NCBI GenBank assembly: GCA_027346925.1
Contig: DAIERH010000099.1
Location: 1 to 8,004 of the forward strand
DNA: 8,004 bases
Origin: Geobacter sp.
GTDB lineage: Bacteria; Desulfobacterota; Desulfuromonadia; Geobacterales; Pseudopelobacteraceae
Direction: 5' to 3'
The notes beneath the pieces were generated by a model, which was not told the origin of the DNA, ran no database searches, and saw only the letters and a program-made list of their open reading frames with translations. Below are positions 1-6,565 of the stretch, piece after piece; positions within the stretch are counted from its first letter, which is position 1; the number at the start of each line of letters is the position of its first letter. The position numbers and the translations under genes are program-made.

Positions 1-284
1 AGAGTTTCATGGATATCGCCCCGTACATGGATGACGCACGGGCCGGGCAGATCATGCTTCTTGGCGGGGTGACCGGAAGCGAGGTTGAGGACTATCACGA
101 TTGGGAAGTCATCCTCACACGTCTCGGCATGATGAAGTATGACCATCTCATCGCCCGCATTTCCTTCGGCTGCGGCATAATCCTGATAATTGTGTCGCTA
201 GGGTGGGGCGGATGGTTGCTCTGGCGTACGCACTTTTCCCGCAAACATGAATCGGATGGCACTCCCGGAATCCCTCAAAAGTAG
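1..284 (+). CDS. Membrane protein of unknown function, probably the C-terminal part of a longer gene
   Basis: The reading frame is open to the left edge of the window and ends at a TAG at 282-284. The first ATG in the window is at 9, but only eight bases precede it and no complete ribosome binding site can be seen, so the true start may lie upstream. Counted from that ATG there are 91 residues. Residues 1-48 are soluble and acidic, with two negatively charged stretches. Residues about 53-72 form one strong hydrophobic helix rich in Ile, Gly and Trp. A short basic tail follows, which would place the C-terminus in the cytoplasm by the positive-inside rule. I do not recognise the family. The next gene starts 43 bases downstream on the same strand and could be co-transcribed, though a TATAAT box in the gap suggests it may have its own promoter. 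Confidence 0.6.
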   Translation, partial: SFMDIAPYMDDARAGQIMLLGGVTGSEVEDYHDWEVILTRLGMMKYDHLIARISFGCGIILIIVSLGWGGWLLWRTHFSRKHESDGTPGIPQK

Positions 285-285
285 G

Positions 286-291
286 TATAAT
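286..291 (+). promoter_or_regulatory. Possible -10 box upstream of the secreted-protein gene
   Basis: A perfect TATAAT hexamer lies just after the stop codon of the preceding frame. Transcription would begin near 298, giving a leader of about 30 bases before the ATG at 328. No recognisable -35 box sits 16-18 bases upstream, and there is no TGN extension, so this is a weak call resting on one hexamer. Confidence 0.3.
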
Positions 292-327
292 CAATCACAG
301 TTACCGCTGGTAGACGGGAGGATATCC

Positions 328-774
328 ATGAAAGAATCCGGAAGTGAGACGCACAGGAACGCTTGGTTTGCCCATCTCCTTGTCGCCGTTTGTGTGGTGG
401 CGCTTTTGGCCCCCGCACCAGCGCGAGCCGAAGGGGAGGGCAAAAAGGTTGAGGCGGGGGCAATCCTGCTGACCATCTTTCTCCGGCACGACCAATCGAA
501 GAACCTGGACGAGATTCAGGCGCAACTGAAACGGAACGGCTTTTATCAGGCATTTCCGCCGCAAGGGGTGGAGGTCGTGTCGTGGTATGTCATGATGGGC
601 ATCGGTCAGGTGGTCACCCTGCGGGTACCGCCGGACAAACTGCGCACGGTCAACCTTGCCATCGAGCACGGCGCGTGGGGAGCCTACCGGACGGAATTCT
701 ACGCAACCTATGACTTCCGGCCGGTCTGGGAGGCGCAGCAGAAGAAAACATCTCGGATTGCCCCGCCGCCGTGA
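328..774 (+). CDS. Secreted protein of unknown function, 148 residues
   Basis: The start is the ATG at 328, because GGGAGG at 316-321 sits six bases before it; the frame can be extended to an ATG at 247, but that overlaps the upstream gene and lacks a binding site. The N-terminus is a typical Sec signal peptide: a basic and polar region to residue 11, a hydrophobic core at about 14-28, and an Ala-Pro-Ala-Arg-Ala cleavage site, with cutting after Ala34. The mature protein is about 114 residues and has no further membrane segment and no cysteine. It resembles a small conserved hypothetical family that I know only from its motifs: Phe-Leu-Arg-His-Asp-Gln-Ser-Lys near residue 51, and Gly-Val-Glu-Val-Val-Ser-Trp-Tyr-Val-Met-Met-Gly-Ile-Gly-Gln in the middle. 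No function can be assigned; a periplasmic location is inferred. It converges on ettA. Confidence 0.8.
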   Translation: MKESGSETHRNAWFAHLLVAVCVVALLAPAPARAEGEGKKVEAGAILLTIFLRHDQSKNLDEIQAQLKRNGFYQAFPPQGVEVVSWYVMMGIGQVVTLRVPPDKLRTVNLAIEHGAWGAYRTEFYATYDFRPVWEAQQKKTSRIAPPP

Positions 775-819
775 TCTGCCCGGGGAAGGGTGCGGATCAT
801 TCCAAAACGGAAAAAGCAA

Positions 820-860
820 CTGCCCCGGCATTCGTGAAAATTTCACGAATGCCGGGGCAG
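820..860 (-). terminator. Rho-independent terminator of ettA in a 41-bp palindrome
   Basis: Two perfect 20-base arms (820-839 and 841-860) flank a single central base. The GC-rich outer part and AT-rich centre would fold as a long hairpin. Read on the minus strand the hairpin is followed by a T-rich run (complement of 811-819, then 803-807), which makes it a standard terminator 29 bases after the ettA stop codon. Read on the plus strand there is no T tract after the hairpin, so termination of the gene ending at 774 would be weaker or would rely on the hairpin alone. Confidence 0.8.
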
Positions 861-888
861 CCTGTCTCTGCAAGGGAACCGCCGGGCG

Positions 889-2568
889 TCAGGCCCTGGT
901 CAACTGGCGGTACTTGATCCGGTGGGGGATGTCCGCCGCCGCACCCAGGCGCTTTTTGCGGTCCTCTTCGTATTCCGAGTAGTTCCCCTCGAACCAGACG
1001 ACCTTGGAATCCCCCTCGAAGGCCAGGATGTGGGTGGCGATACGGTCAAGGAACCAGCGGTCGTGACTGATGACCACGGCGCAGCCGCCGAAGTTCTCCA
1101 GCGCCTCCTCCAGGGCGCGCATGGTGTTCACGTCCAGGTCGTTGGTCGGCTCGTCCAAAAGGATCACGTTGGCCCCGGATTTGAGCATCTTGGCCAGGTG
1201 CACCCGGTTGCGTTCGCCGCCGGAGAGCATGCCCACCTTTTTCTGCTGGTCGGAGCCCGAGAAGTTGAAGCGCGACACATAGGCCCGGGAGTTGACCGCC
1301 ACCTTGCCGAGCTGGACCACATCCTGTCCCTCGGAGATCTCCTCCCAGATGTTCCTGTCCGGGTTCAGGGCGTCGCGGCTCTGGTCCACGTAGGCCAACT
1401 GCACGGTGTCGCCGATGCGGAACGCACCCGAGTCGGGCGTTTCCTGGCCGGTGATCATACGGAAAAGGGTGGTCTTGCCGGCGCCATTGGGGCCGATGAT
1501 CCCCACGATGCCGCCCCGGGGCAGCCGGAAGTTCATCCCCTCGAACAACAGCCGGTCGCCGTACCCCTTGGCCACGCTGTCCGCCTCGATGACGATATCC
1601 CCCAGGCGCGGGCCGGGGGGGAGGTAGATCTCCAGATCCTTGGCATGCTTCTCGCTCTCCTGGGCCACCAGTTGCTCGTAGGCACTGATGCGGGCCTGGG
1701 ACTTGGCGTGGCGTCCCTTGGGAGACATCCTGATCCACTCCAACTCCCGTTGCAGGGTCTTCTGGCGGTCGCTCTCCTGTTTCTCCTCCACTGCCAGGCG
1801 GTTCTGCTTCTGCTCCAGCCACGAGGAGTAGTTCCCCTTCCAGGGGATCCCCTCGCCCCTGTCCAGTTCCAGGATCCAGCCGGCCACGTTGTCCAGGAAG
1901 TAGCGGTCGTGGGTGACGGCGATGACCGTGCCGCTATAGCCTTGCAGGTGATGCTCCAGCCAGGCCACGGTCTCGGCGTCCAGATGATTGGTCGGCTCGT
2001 CCAGGAGCAGGATGTCCGGCTTCTTGAGCAAAAGCCGGCAGAGCGCCACGCGGCGCTTCTCGCCGCCGGAGAGCACCTTGACCGGCGTATCGCCGTCCGG
2101 GCAGCGCAGGGCGTCCATGGCCATCTCCAGGCGCGAGTCCAGGTCCCAGGCATCCAGGTGGTCCAGCTTTTCCTGCAGCTCGGCCTGGCGTTCGCAGAGC
2201 TTTTCAAAATCAGCATCCGGCTCGGAGAACTTGTCGGTGATGGCGTTGAACTCGGCCAGCAGGTCAACCGTCTCCTGCACCCCCTCCTCCACGATCTGGC
2301 GCACGGTCCTGGATTCGTCCAGGTGCGGCTCCTGCTCCAGGTAGCCCACGGTGTAGCCGGCAGAGAGTACGGCCTGACCGTTGAACTCCTTGTCAACCCC
2401 GGCCATGATCCTCAGGAGGGAACTCTTGCCCGAGCCGTTCAGGCCCAGCACGCCGATCTTGGCGCCGTAGAAGTAGGAGAGGGAGATATCCTTGATGACC
2501 GGTTTCTTGTCGTAAAACTTACTGACCCGCATCATGGAGTAGATGATCTTGTTCGGTTCCTGTGCCAC
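889..2568 (-). CDS. ettA: Energy-dependent translational throttle protein EttA (ABC-F ATPase)
   Basis: EttA is a cytoplasmic ABC-F protein without membrane domains. In Escherichia coli it binds the ribosomal E site and gates entry into elongation according to the ATP/ADP ratio. The 559 residues match the family length (E. coli about 555). The first nucleotide-binding domain has Walker A GLNGSGKS at 42-49, signature LSGGEKRR at 166-173 and Walker B LLLDEPTNHLD at 187-197. The EttA-type arm insertion lies at about 95-140. The charged inter-domain linker spans about 245-322 and includes the motif RMSPKGRHAKSQAR. The second domain has GPNGAGKT at 359-366, LSGGERNR at 448-455 and ILLDEPTNDLD at 469-479. 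The predicted catalytic glutamates are Glu191 and Glu473. Translation starts at a GTG, with AGGAGG seven bases before it (complement of 2576-2581). It has its own promoter and terminator, so it appears to be a single-gene transcript. Confidence 0.97.
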   Translation of the reverse strand: MAQEPNKIIYSMMRVSKFYDKKPVIKDISLSYFYGAKIGVLGLNGSGKSSLLRIMAGVDKEFNGQAVLSAGYTVGYLEQEPHLDESRTVRQIVEEGVQETVDLLAEFNAITDKFSEPDADFEKLCERQAELQEKLDHLDAWDLDSRLEMAMDALRCPDGDTPVKVLSGGEKRRVALCRLLLKKPDILLLDEPTNHLDAETVAWLEHHLQGYSGTVIAVTHDRYFLDNVAGWILELDRGEGIPWKGNYSSWLEQKQNRLAVEEKQESDRQKTLQRELEWIRMSPKGRHAKSQARISAYEQLVAQESEKHAKDLEIYLPPGPRLGDIVIEADSVAKGYGDRLLFEGMNFRLPRGGIVGIIGPNGAGKTTLFRMITGQETPDSGAFRIGDTVQLAYVDQSRDALNPDRNIWEEISEGQDVVQLGKVAVNSRAYVSRFNFSGSDQQKKVGMLSGGERNRVHLAKMLKSGANVILLDEPTNDLDVNTMRALEEALENFGGCAVVISHDRWFLDRIATHILAFEGDSKVVWFEGNYSEYEEDRKKRLGAAADIPHRIKYRQLTRA

Positions 2569-2621
2569 GCTGCTGCCTCCTATGGGAAAGATGACCTTAA
2601 AGTTCGCTGAAATGCCGATTA

Positions 2622-2651
2622 CTTTTACACGCCGCCGCCCACGCCTGTCAA
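2622..2651 (-). promoter_or_regulatory. Probable sigma70-type promoter of ettA
   Basis: On the minus strand a perfect TTGACA (complement of 2646-2651) is followed after 16 bases by TGTAAA (complement of 2624-2629), or after 18 bases by TAAAAG (complement of 2622-2627). Either gives a leader of roughly 50 bases to the GTG start of ettA. The spacer is very GC-rich. No operator-like dyad is seen around it. Confidence 0.6.
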
Positions 2652-2725
2652 CCGCTTTGGACGTTTGCCGCCAGCAGCGGTGCCATGTCTTCGTGACTAC
2701 GGTGAGGATGCCTGGTTATTAGTAC

Positions 2726-2756
2726 TTGACTCTGTTCACGGCAGCGGTGCTATACT
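2726..2756 (+). promoter_or_regulatory. Probable promoter of the membrane protein/ATPase operon
   Basis: TATACT at 2751-2756 is preceded by TGC, forming an extended -10 element. TTGACT at 2726-2731 is a good -35 box, but the spacing is 19 bases, longer than the usual 17; an extended -10 can tolerate this. Transcription would begin near 2763, leaving a leader of about 113 bases before the GTG at 2876. Confidence 0.5.
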
Positions 2757-2875
2757 TGGTTTCGACGCCGCCATATGTCCGGAGATACTGAAGATGTTGA
2801 AAAAGGTTTCATAAGTGTAGTATGTAGAAAGCCGCAAGGCGTCGTCGAATGATCACGTAGTAGAAGGATGGGGAT
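2757..2875 (+). other. Untranslated leader of the operon, with possible stem and small frame
   Basis: Together with the two promoters this fills the 307-base gap between ettA and the next gene. The leader is less GC-rich than its surroundings. Bases 2761-2769 can pair with 2838-2849 (nine pairs with a three-base bulge), which would bring the 5' end close to the start region. A frame of 25 codons runs from an ATG at 2775 to a TGA at 2852, but no ribosome binding site precedes it, so it is not called as a gene. No known riboswitch core was recognised; in particular the conserved GEMM (cyclic dinucleotide) core is absent. Confidence 0.35.
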
Positions 2876-3289
2876 GTGGCAAACGGAGCGGTAGTCGCAA
2901 AAATTCCCCAGGATATCGAATACCGGGTGATCGGCAACGTCTTTGGCCTGCTGATTGCCGCTGGCGGGCTCTTGGCCGGCGCCATGGTGACCGAACGAAG
3001 CCTCGATTACTGGCAGGAGGACATTGTCCCGTTGGGGCTGCTGGTCTTCATGGGGTTCCGCCTGCTTCGCAATCTGATGGCCACCATGACCCTGTATCAG
3101 GATGCACCGCCTCTGCATCCGAAAATGTCTCAGCGCGAAAATGTGGCGTCCGAGCCGGTGGTCATGCCCCAGCTTCCCCCAACGCCGGGCTACACACCCG
3201 ACCAGGTGGTGGAGGAGGTCGTCAAGCGCATCGAGGCCCAGAAGGCCGAACAGGCCAGGAAGGCCGAGAAAAACAAGGCCCATAGCTGA
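2876..3289 (+). CDS. Small membrane protein with charged C-terminal helix, operon partner of the ATPase
   Basis: The start is a GTG with GAAGGA at 2863-2868 seven bases before it; the nearby ATG codons at 2868 and 2874 share one frame, which soon meets a TAG. The 137 residues begin with about 17 polar residues, then a clear membrane helix at about 18-38 rich in Gly, Ala and Leu, and a second, weaker hydrophobic segment at about 50-67. A proline-rich stretch (about 98-106) leads to a highly charged Glu/Lys/Ala tail (about 109-137) likely to be helical. The family is not recognised. The TGA overlaps the ATG of the next gene by one base, so the two products are probably made in a coupled way and may work together. 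A membrane anchor or adaptor for the cytoplasmic ATPase is a reasonable inference, not something the sequence shows. Confidence 0.82.
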   Translation: MANGAVVAKIPQDIEYRVIGNVFGLLIAAGGLLAGAMVTERSLDYWQEDIVPLGLLVFMGFRLLRNLMATMTLYQDAPPLHPKMSQRENVASEPVVMPQLPPTPGYTPDQVVEEVVKRIEAQKAEQARKAEKNKAHS

Positions 3290-5088
3290 TGGGTCGCCTG
3301 CCGGAACCGAAGAAGCTGACCCTTGAAAACGTCGCCCACCTTCTCCGGCATAAGGGACTTGTTACCCAGGAACAACTGAAGGATATCCTGGCAAAGGGAA
3401 AAACCCAGGAGACCCGCCTGTTCGCCTCTTCCCAGGCCGGCGCCTCACGCCGGACCCATCCGGGCGCGGAACTTGTCTCACCTGCCGAGGTGATCGCCTC
3501 CTTTAACCTGGAAATCTCCTGCAAGCCGGGAAAGCTGCTCACCGAAGACGCCATCACCGAGGCGGTGGCCGATGCGGTGGGGATGCCCTACCTCAAAATA
3601 GACCCGCTCAAACTTAATCTGGATGTGACAACCGCTCACATACCCCGCCCGTTTGCCCTGCGCAACCTGATCGTTGCCGTGGCCCAGGACAATAACGCCA
3701 TCACGGTCGCGGTGGCCGATCCCTTCAACCAGGCTGTCATCAATGAACTGGCCAGCGCCCGGCGCCTGGAAATCAGGCGCGTGCTCAGCTCCAAGAGCGA
3801 CATCCTCAAGATCCTGCGCGAGTTCTACGGCTTCCGGTCCTCGGTAGTGGCCGCCGAATCCGAGGCGTCCTCAACGGTTGACCTGGGTAACCTTGAGCAG
3901 TTTTTCAAGCTCAAGGGGCATCAGGAGATCGAGGGAAACGACAAGCATGTGGTGTCGGCGGTGGACTTCCTGCTGCAGTACGCCTTTGACCAGCATGCCA
4001 GCGACATCCACATCGAGCCCAAGCGGGAAAAGTCGCTGATCCGCTTCCGGCTGGACGGCGTCATGCACAACGTCCACGTGATCCCCAAGCCGCTCCACGG
4101 CCCGATGGTGTCGCGCATCAAACTGCTCGCCCGCATGGACTTGGCCGAGAAGCGCCGCCCCCAGGACGGCAGGATCAAGACCAACACCAACGGCAAGGAC
4201 GTCGAACTGCGTGTCTCCACCATGCCGGTGGCCTTTGGCGAGAAGGTGGTCATCCGTATCTTCGACCCGGATATCCTGCTGCAGGACCTGGACAGCATGG
4301 GGTTTTATCCCCGCGAACTGACGCTGTACAATTCCTTTATCCGCAGGCCCAACGGCATCATCCTGGTGACCGGGCCCACTGGCAGCGGCAAGACCACCAC
4401 CCTCTATTCCAGCCTGCGGACCCTCTCATCGCCCGAGGTCAACATCATCACCGTCGAAGACCCGATCGAGATGGTGATGGAGGAGTTCAACCAGATCGGC
4501 GTGCAACAAGGCATTGGGGTAGGATTTGCCAGCATCCTGCGCACCATTTTGCGCCAGGACCCGGATATCGTCATGGTCGGGGAGATCCGCGACCGCGAAA
4601 CCGCGGAGAACGCCGTGCAGGCGGCCCTGACCGGCCATCTGGTGCTTTCGACACTGCATACCAACGACTCGGTCTCGGCCGTCATCCGCCTGCTGGATCT
4701 GGGGGTGCCGCCGTTTCTCATCTCCGCTGCGGTGATCGGCATCATTGCCCAGCGCCTGGTGCGCCGGATCTGCCCGCACTGCAAGAGGGAGCGGGAGTTG
4801 ACGCGGGATGAGCGGGCCTACCTGAAACTGTCCAAAAAGTCGTATCCGGTCTGGGAAGGCGCGGGGTGCAAGGAGTGCCGGAGCACCGGCTACAAAGGAC
4901 GGACCGGGCTATTCGAGGTGCTGGACCTGGGGGAACGCTTCAAGTCGCTGATCAGGGACTCCGTGGATCTGGCCGATCTGATGACGGTCGCCCGGGACGA
5001 CGGGCTGGTCACCCTGCGCCAGGTCGCCATCCGCAAGATGCTGGAAGGGACGACGACCTACGAAGAGGTCGTGGCGATGACCGGATAG
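3289..5088 (+). CDS. GspE/PilB-family secretion or type IV pilus assembly ATPase
   Basis: Hexameric ATPases of this family sit on the cytoplasmic face of the inner membrane and power pilin or pseudopilin assembly. The 599 residues contain, in order: an N-terminal part related to the MshEN/T2SSE_N domain (about 10-180), the segment SDIHIEP at 238-244, Walker A GPTGSGKT at 362-369, the Asp box around ITVEDPIE at 387-394, Walker B DPDIVMVGEIRD at 424-435, and the His box TGHLVLSTLHTNDS at 448-461. A four-cysteine zinc site follows (Cys495, Cys498, Cys527, Cys530). All catalytic motifs are intact, so it should be active. The zinc site and N-terminal domain mark it as an assembly ATPase (GspE, PilB or MshE type) and not a PilT retraction motor. 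The start has only a weak ribosome binding site (AAGG about ten bases before) but overlaps the previous stop, implying translational coupling. No GspF/PilC or pilin gene is present in the window, so GspE and PilB cannot be told apart. Confidence 0.93.
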   Translation: MGRLPEPKKLTLENVAHLLRHKGLVTQEQLKDILAKGKTQETRLFASSQAGASRRTHPGAELVSPAEVIASFNLEISCKPGKLLTEDAITEAVADAVGMPYLKIDPLKLNLDVTTAHIPRPFALRNLIVAVAQDNNAITVAVADPFNQAVINELASARRLEIRRVLSSKSDILKILREFYGFRSSVVAAESEASSTVDLGNLEQFFKLKGHQEIEGNDKHVVSAVDFLLQYAFDQHASDIHIEPKREKSLIRFRLDGVMHNVHVIPKPLHGPMVSRIKLLARMDLAEKRRPQDGRIKTNTNGKDVELRVSTMPVAFGEKVVIRIFDPDILLQDLDSMGFYPRELTLYNSFIRRPNGIILVTGPTGSGKTTTLYSSLRTLSSPEVNIITVEDPIEMVMEEFNQIGVQQGIGVGFASILRTILRQDPDIVMVGEIRDRETAENAVQAALTGHLVLSTLHTNDSVSAVIRLLDLGVPPFLISAAVIGIIAQRLVRRICPHCKRERELTRDERAYLKLSKKSYPVWEGAGCKECRSTGYKGRTGLFEVLDLGERFKSLIRDSVDLADLMTVARDDGLVTLRQVAIRKMLEGTTTYEEVVAMTG

Positions 5089-5121
5089 GTTCTGGCTCGC
5101 TGCCTTACTAGGTTAAGGCGT

Positions 5122-5150
5122 AAGAGCCGACCGGGCCATGGTCGGCTTTT
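5122..5150 (+). terminator. Rho-independent terminator after the ATPase gene
   Basis: An eight-pair GC-rich stem, AGCCGACC (5125-5132) with GGTCGGCT (5140-5147), closes a seven-base loop and is followed by TTTT (5147-5150). Three further A-T or G-T pairs extend the base. It lies 34 bases after the stop codon at 5088. The convergent cohesin gene ends 27 bases away on the other side; on that strand the T run is short, so the hairpin may stop both transcripts but is better suited to the plus strand. A small extra dyad, GCCTTA (5102-5107) and TAAGGC (5114-5119), lies next to it. Confidence 0.8.
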
Positions 5151-5176
5151 CGCGTAGCAGGGGGCTCGTGCATCAC

Positions 5177-6436
5177 TTACTTCCGGGTGGTTCCGGGATG
5201 TGGGGGCGGCTGTTGTACCTCCTTCTTCCGCACCAGGTAATTGGCGGTGTAGATGTAATCATCGATGTAGTCCCTGACACCATCGTTGTTCAGGTCCGCT
5301 GTCTTGCCGCTGTTTTTCAGGAAGGCGGCAAAATCCGCCTCGCTGAAGGTAATGACCTTAAGCGGGGGCGCCAAGGTAAGCGGGAATTCCTTCACCTCGT
5401 TTCCGTTCAGGATGGTAAGAGTGGCCTTGAGCGCGTTTGCCTGGGGCAAGGTCTCTATGGTCCAGGTGCCGGCTTGATCGCCCTTGTTCAGGGAGATCAG
5501 CCGCGCCCCGTTCAGGGCGAAGTTTGGTGAGTGCTCATCCGGCGAGGGGAGGACGGCGATAATTTTGACATGCGTACTGCCGTCGCTGAGGGCCACGTTA
5601 GGTTCCTGGCTGATTGAGGGGGCTATCTCCTTGCTGAATAAGGCAACGAGGATTCCGGGACTCTTCTCCCCCCGGTAGGTGCGGAATCGTTCAAGTACTG
5701 CGGTATAGGTGGTAAACCCGTTCCCGCCGGATTTCCTGGGCTCTTCGGCCTTGGCTGGTGGTTGCCGGTCCACGGGATTGGCAGTCGCGCTGGTGCTGGC
5801 TGGCGTGGAAGTCTCGGCAGGGGGCTGGGCCGGGGTACCGGGGGTCTCTGCCGGTTTGGGTACGGCCTGCGTCTGGGTATCCGTTGGCATGGTCACGTTG
5901 CCCAGGTAGACCGGGGCTGCGGAAGCGGCCGTGCCGCCGGTCGAGGCCGGCGATGACGTCGTGGAGGCCGTGGATGGTTGGCTGAATGGTATGCCGGGCG
6001 CGGCACTGAGGCCGGAGCCGTTGCTGCTTGCTCCTGCACCGATGGAAGCCCCTTTGCTGTCAAGCATGTTTGCGGAGACCAGGGAGAGTCCCCCCGCACC
6101 CTTTTGGGAGGCAAATGTTACCACCGCGATCGGTCCGCTTCCGGAAAACGTCCTGGTGCTGATGACGGCGATCTTGATGGTGCCGCTGGTGGCTGTGTTG
6201 GCCGCCATCATTGCCCCTGAGATCAGCCCGCCCTGGCTGACCGAAGGGGTTGCCAGGGACGAGCTGTCGTAACTCAGGCTCAGATCGATGCCGGCAACCC
6301 CCTCCATGGCGTCGCCCTTGATGATATAGGTACCGCCACCCGAGGAGATGATGCTTACCGATGCGGCCAGGACGGTCGAGACGTTCAACAGCAGTGATAG
6401 TACAGCGGTGCAGCCCAATCTGGCGTAGTGTGTCAT
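5177..6436 (-). CDS. Secreted cohesin-domain protein with a C-terminal dockerin-like calcium loop
   Basis: The 419-residue product starts with a Sec signal peptide (hydrophobic core about 10-23, cut near Ala24 or Ala25). Residues about 26-133 look like a cohesin module: alternating beta strands, the pattern GVAGIDLSLSYD at 46-57, and a later strand PIAVVTFAS at 102-110 followed by a hydrophobic strand. A linker rich in Pro, Ser, Thr and Ala runs from about 134 to 245. A probable beta-sandwich region follows (about 250-365). Near the end, Asp381, Asn383, Asp385, Gly386 and Asp392 have the spacing of one EF-hand loop of a type I dockerin, followed by a helix; only one of the usual two repeats is present. 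The tail is proline-rich. Non-cellulosomal cohesin and dockerin modules are known in many bacteria; nothing here indicates cellulose degradation. The start has a modest binding site, GGAAAGAG, four bases before the ATG. Location is periplasmic or extracellular by inference. Confidence 0.85.
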   Translation of the reverse strand: MTHYARLGCTAVLSLLLNVSTVLAASVSIISSGGGTYIIKGDAMEGVAGIDLSLSYDSSSLATPSVSQGGLISGAMMAANTATSGTIKIAVISTRTFSGSGPIAVVTFASQKGAGGLSLVSANMLDSKGASIGAGASSNGSGLSAAPGIPFSQPSTASTTSSPASTGGTAASAAPVYLGNVTMPTDTQTQAVPKPAETPGTPAQPPAETSTPASTSATANPVDRQPPAKAEEPRKSGGNGFTTYTAVLERFRTYRGEKSPGILVALFSKEIAPSISQEPNVALSDGSTHVKIIAVLPSPDEHSPNFALNGARLISLNKGDQAGTWTIETLPQANALKATLTILNGNEVKEFPLTLAPPLKVITFSEADFAAFLKNSGKTADLNNDGVRDYIDDYIYTANYLVRKKEVQQPPPHPGTTRK

Positions 6437-6486
6437 CGCGCTCTTTCCACGAGTTGATTTATATGCGGCTATCCGATGCTGATTCG

Positions 6487-6515
6487 AGCATAATCCAGCA
6501 TGGGAGCGATTTCAA
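6487..6515 (-). promoter_or_regulatory. Probable promoter of the cohesin-protein gene
   Basis: On the minus strand TTGAAA (complement of 6510-6515) and TATGCT (complement of 6487-6492) are separated by exactly 17 bases. The leader to the ATG at 6436 would be about 45 bases. An imperfect dyad, ATGCTG (6476-6481) with CAGCAT (6496-6501), brackets the -10 box and could be a regulator site, though this is only suggestive. Confidence 0.5.
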
Positions 6516-6565
6516 CCGTTTATAGCGTTGTTTGCACAATGTTGCAACAGCCATGGCCGAGTTTG

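Noticed and set aside
1533..2396. A 287-codon frame overlapping ettA on the same strand
   Set aside because: Its composition is almost entirely Ser, Arg, Trp, Thr and Ala, typical of an out-of-frame reading of a GC-rich gene.
922..2610. A 562-codon open frame on the plus strand opposite ettA
   Set aside because: It is an antisense shadow of ettA produced by GC-rich third codon positions. Its product is low-complexity, rich in Leu, Val, Gly, His and Gln, with no domain, whereas ettA has every ABC-F motif.
2810..2860. Cyclic-dinucleotide (GEMM) riboswitch before the ATPase operon
   Set aside because: Such switches are common in Geobacter relatives and the leader has AAAGCC and GCAAGGC fragments, but the conserved core and the tetraloop-receptor pair are not present.
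6410..6416. Lipoprotein signal at Cys9 of the cohesin protein
   Set aside because: The cysteine comes before the hydrophobic core, not after it, so it cannot be a lipobox; an ordinary signal peptide cut near residue 24 fits better.
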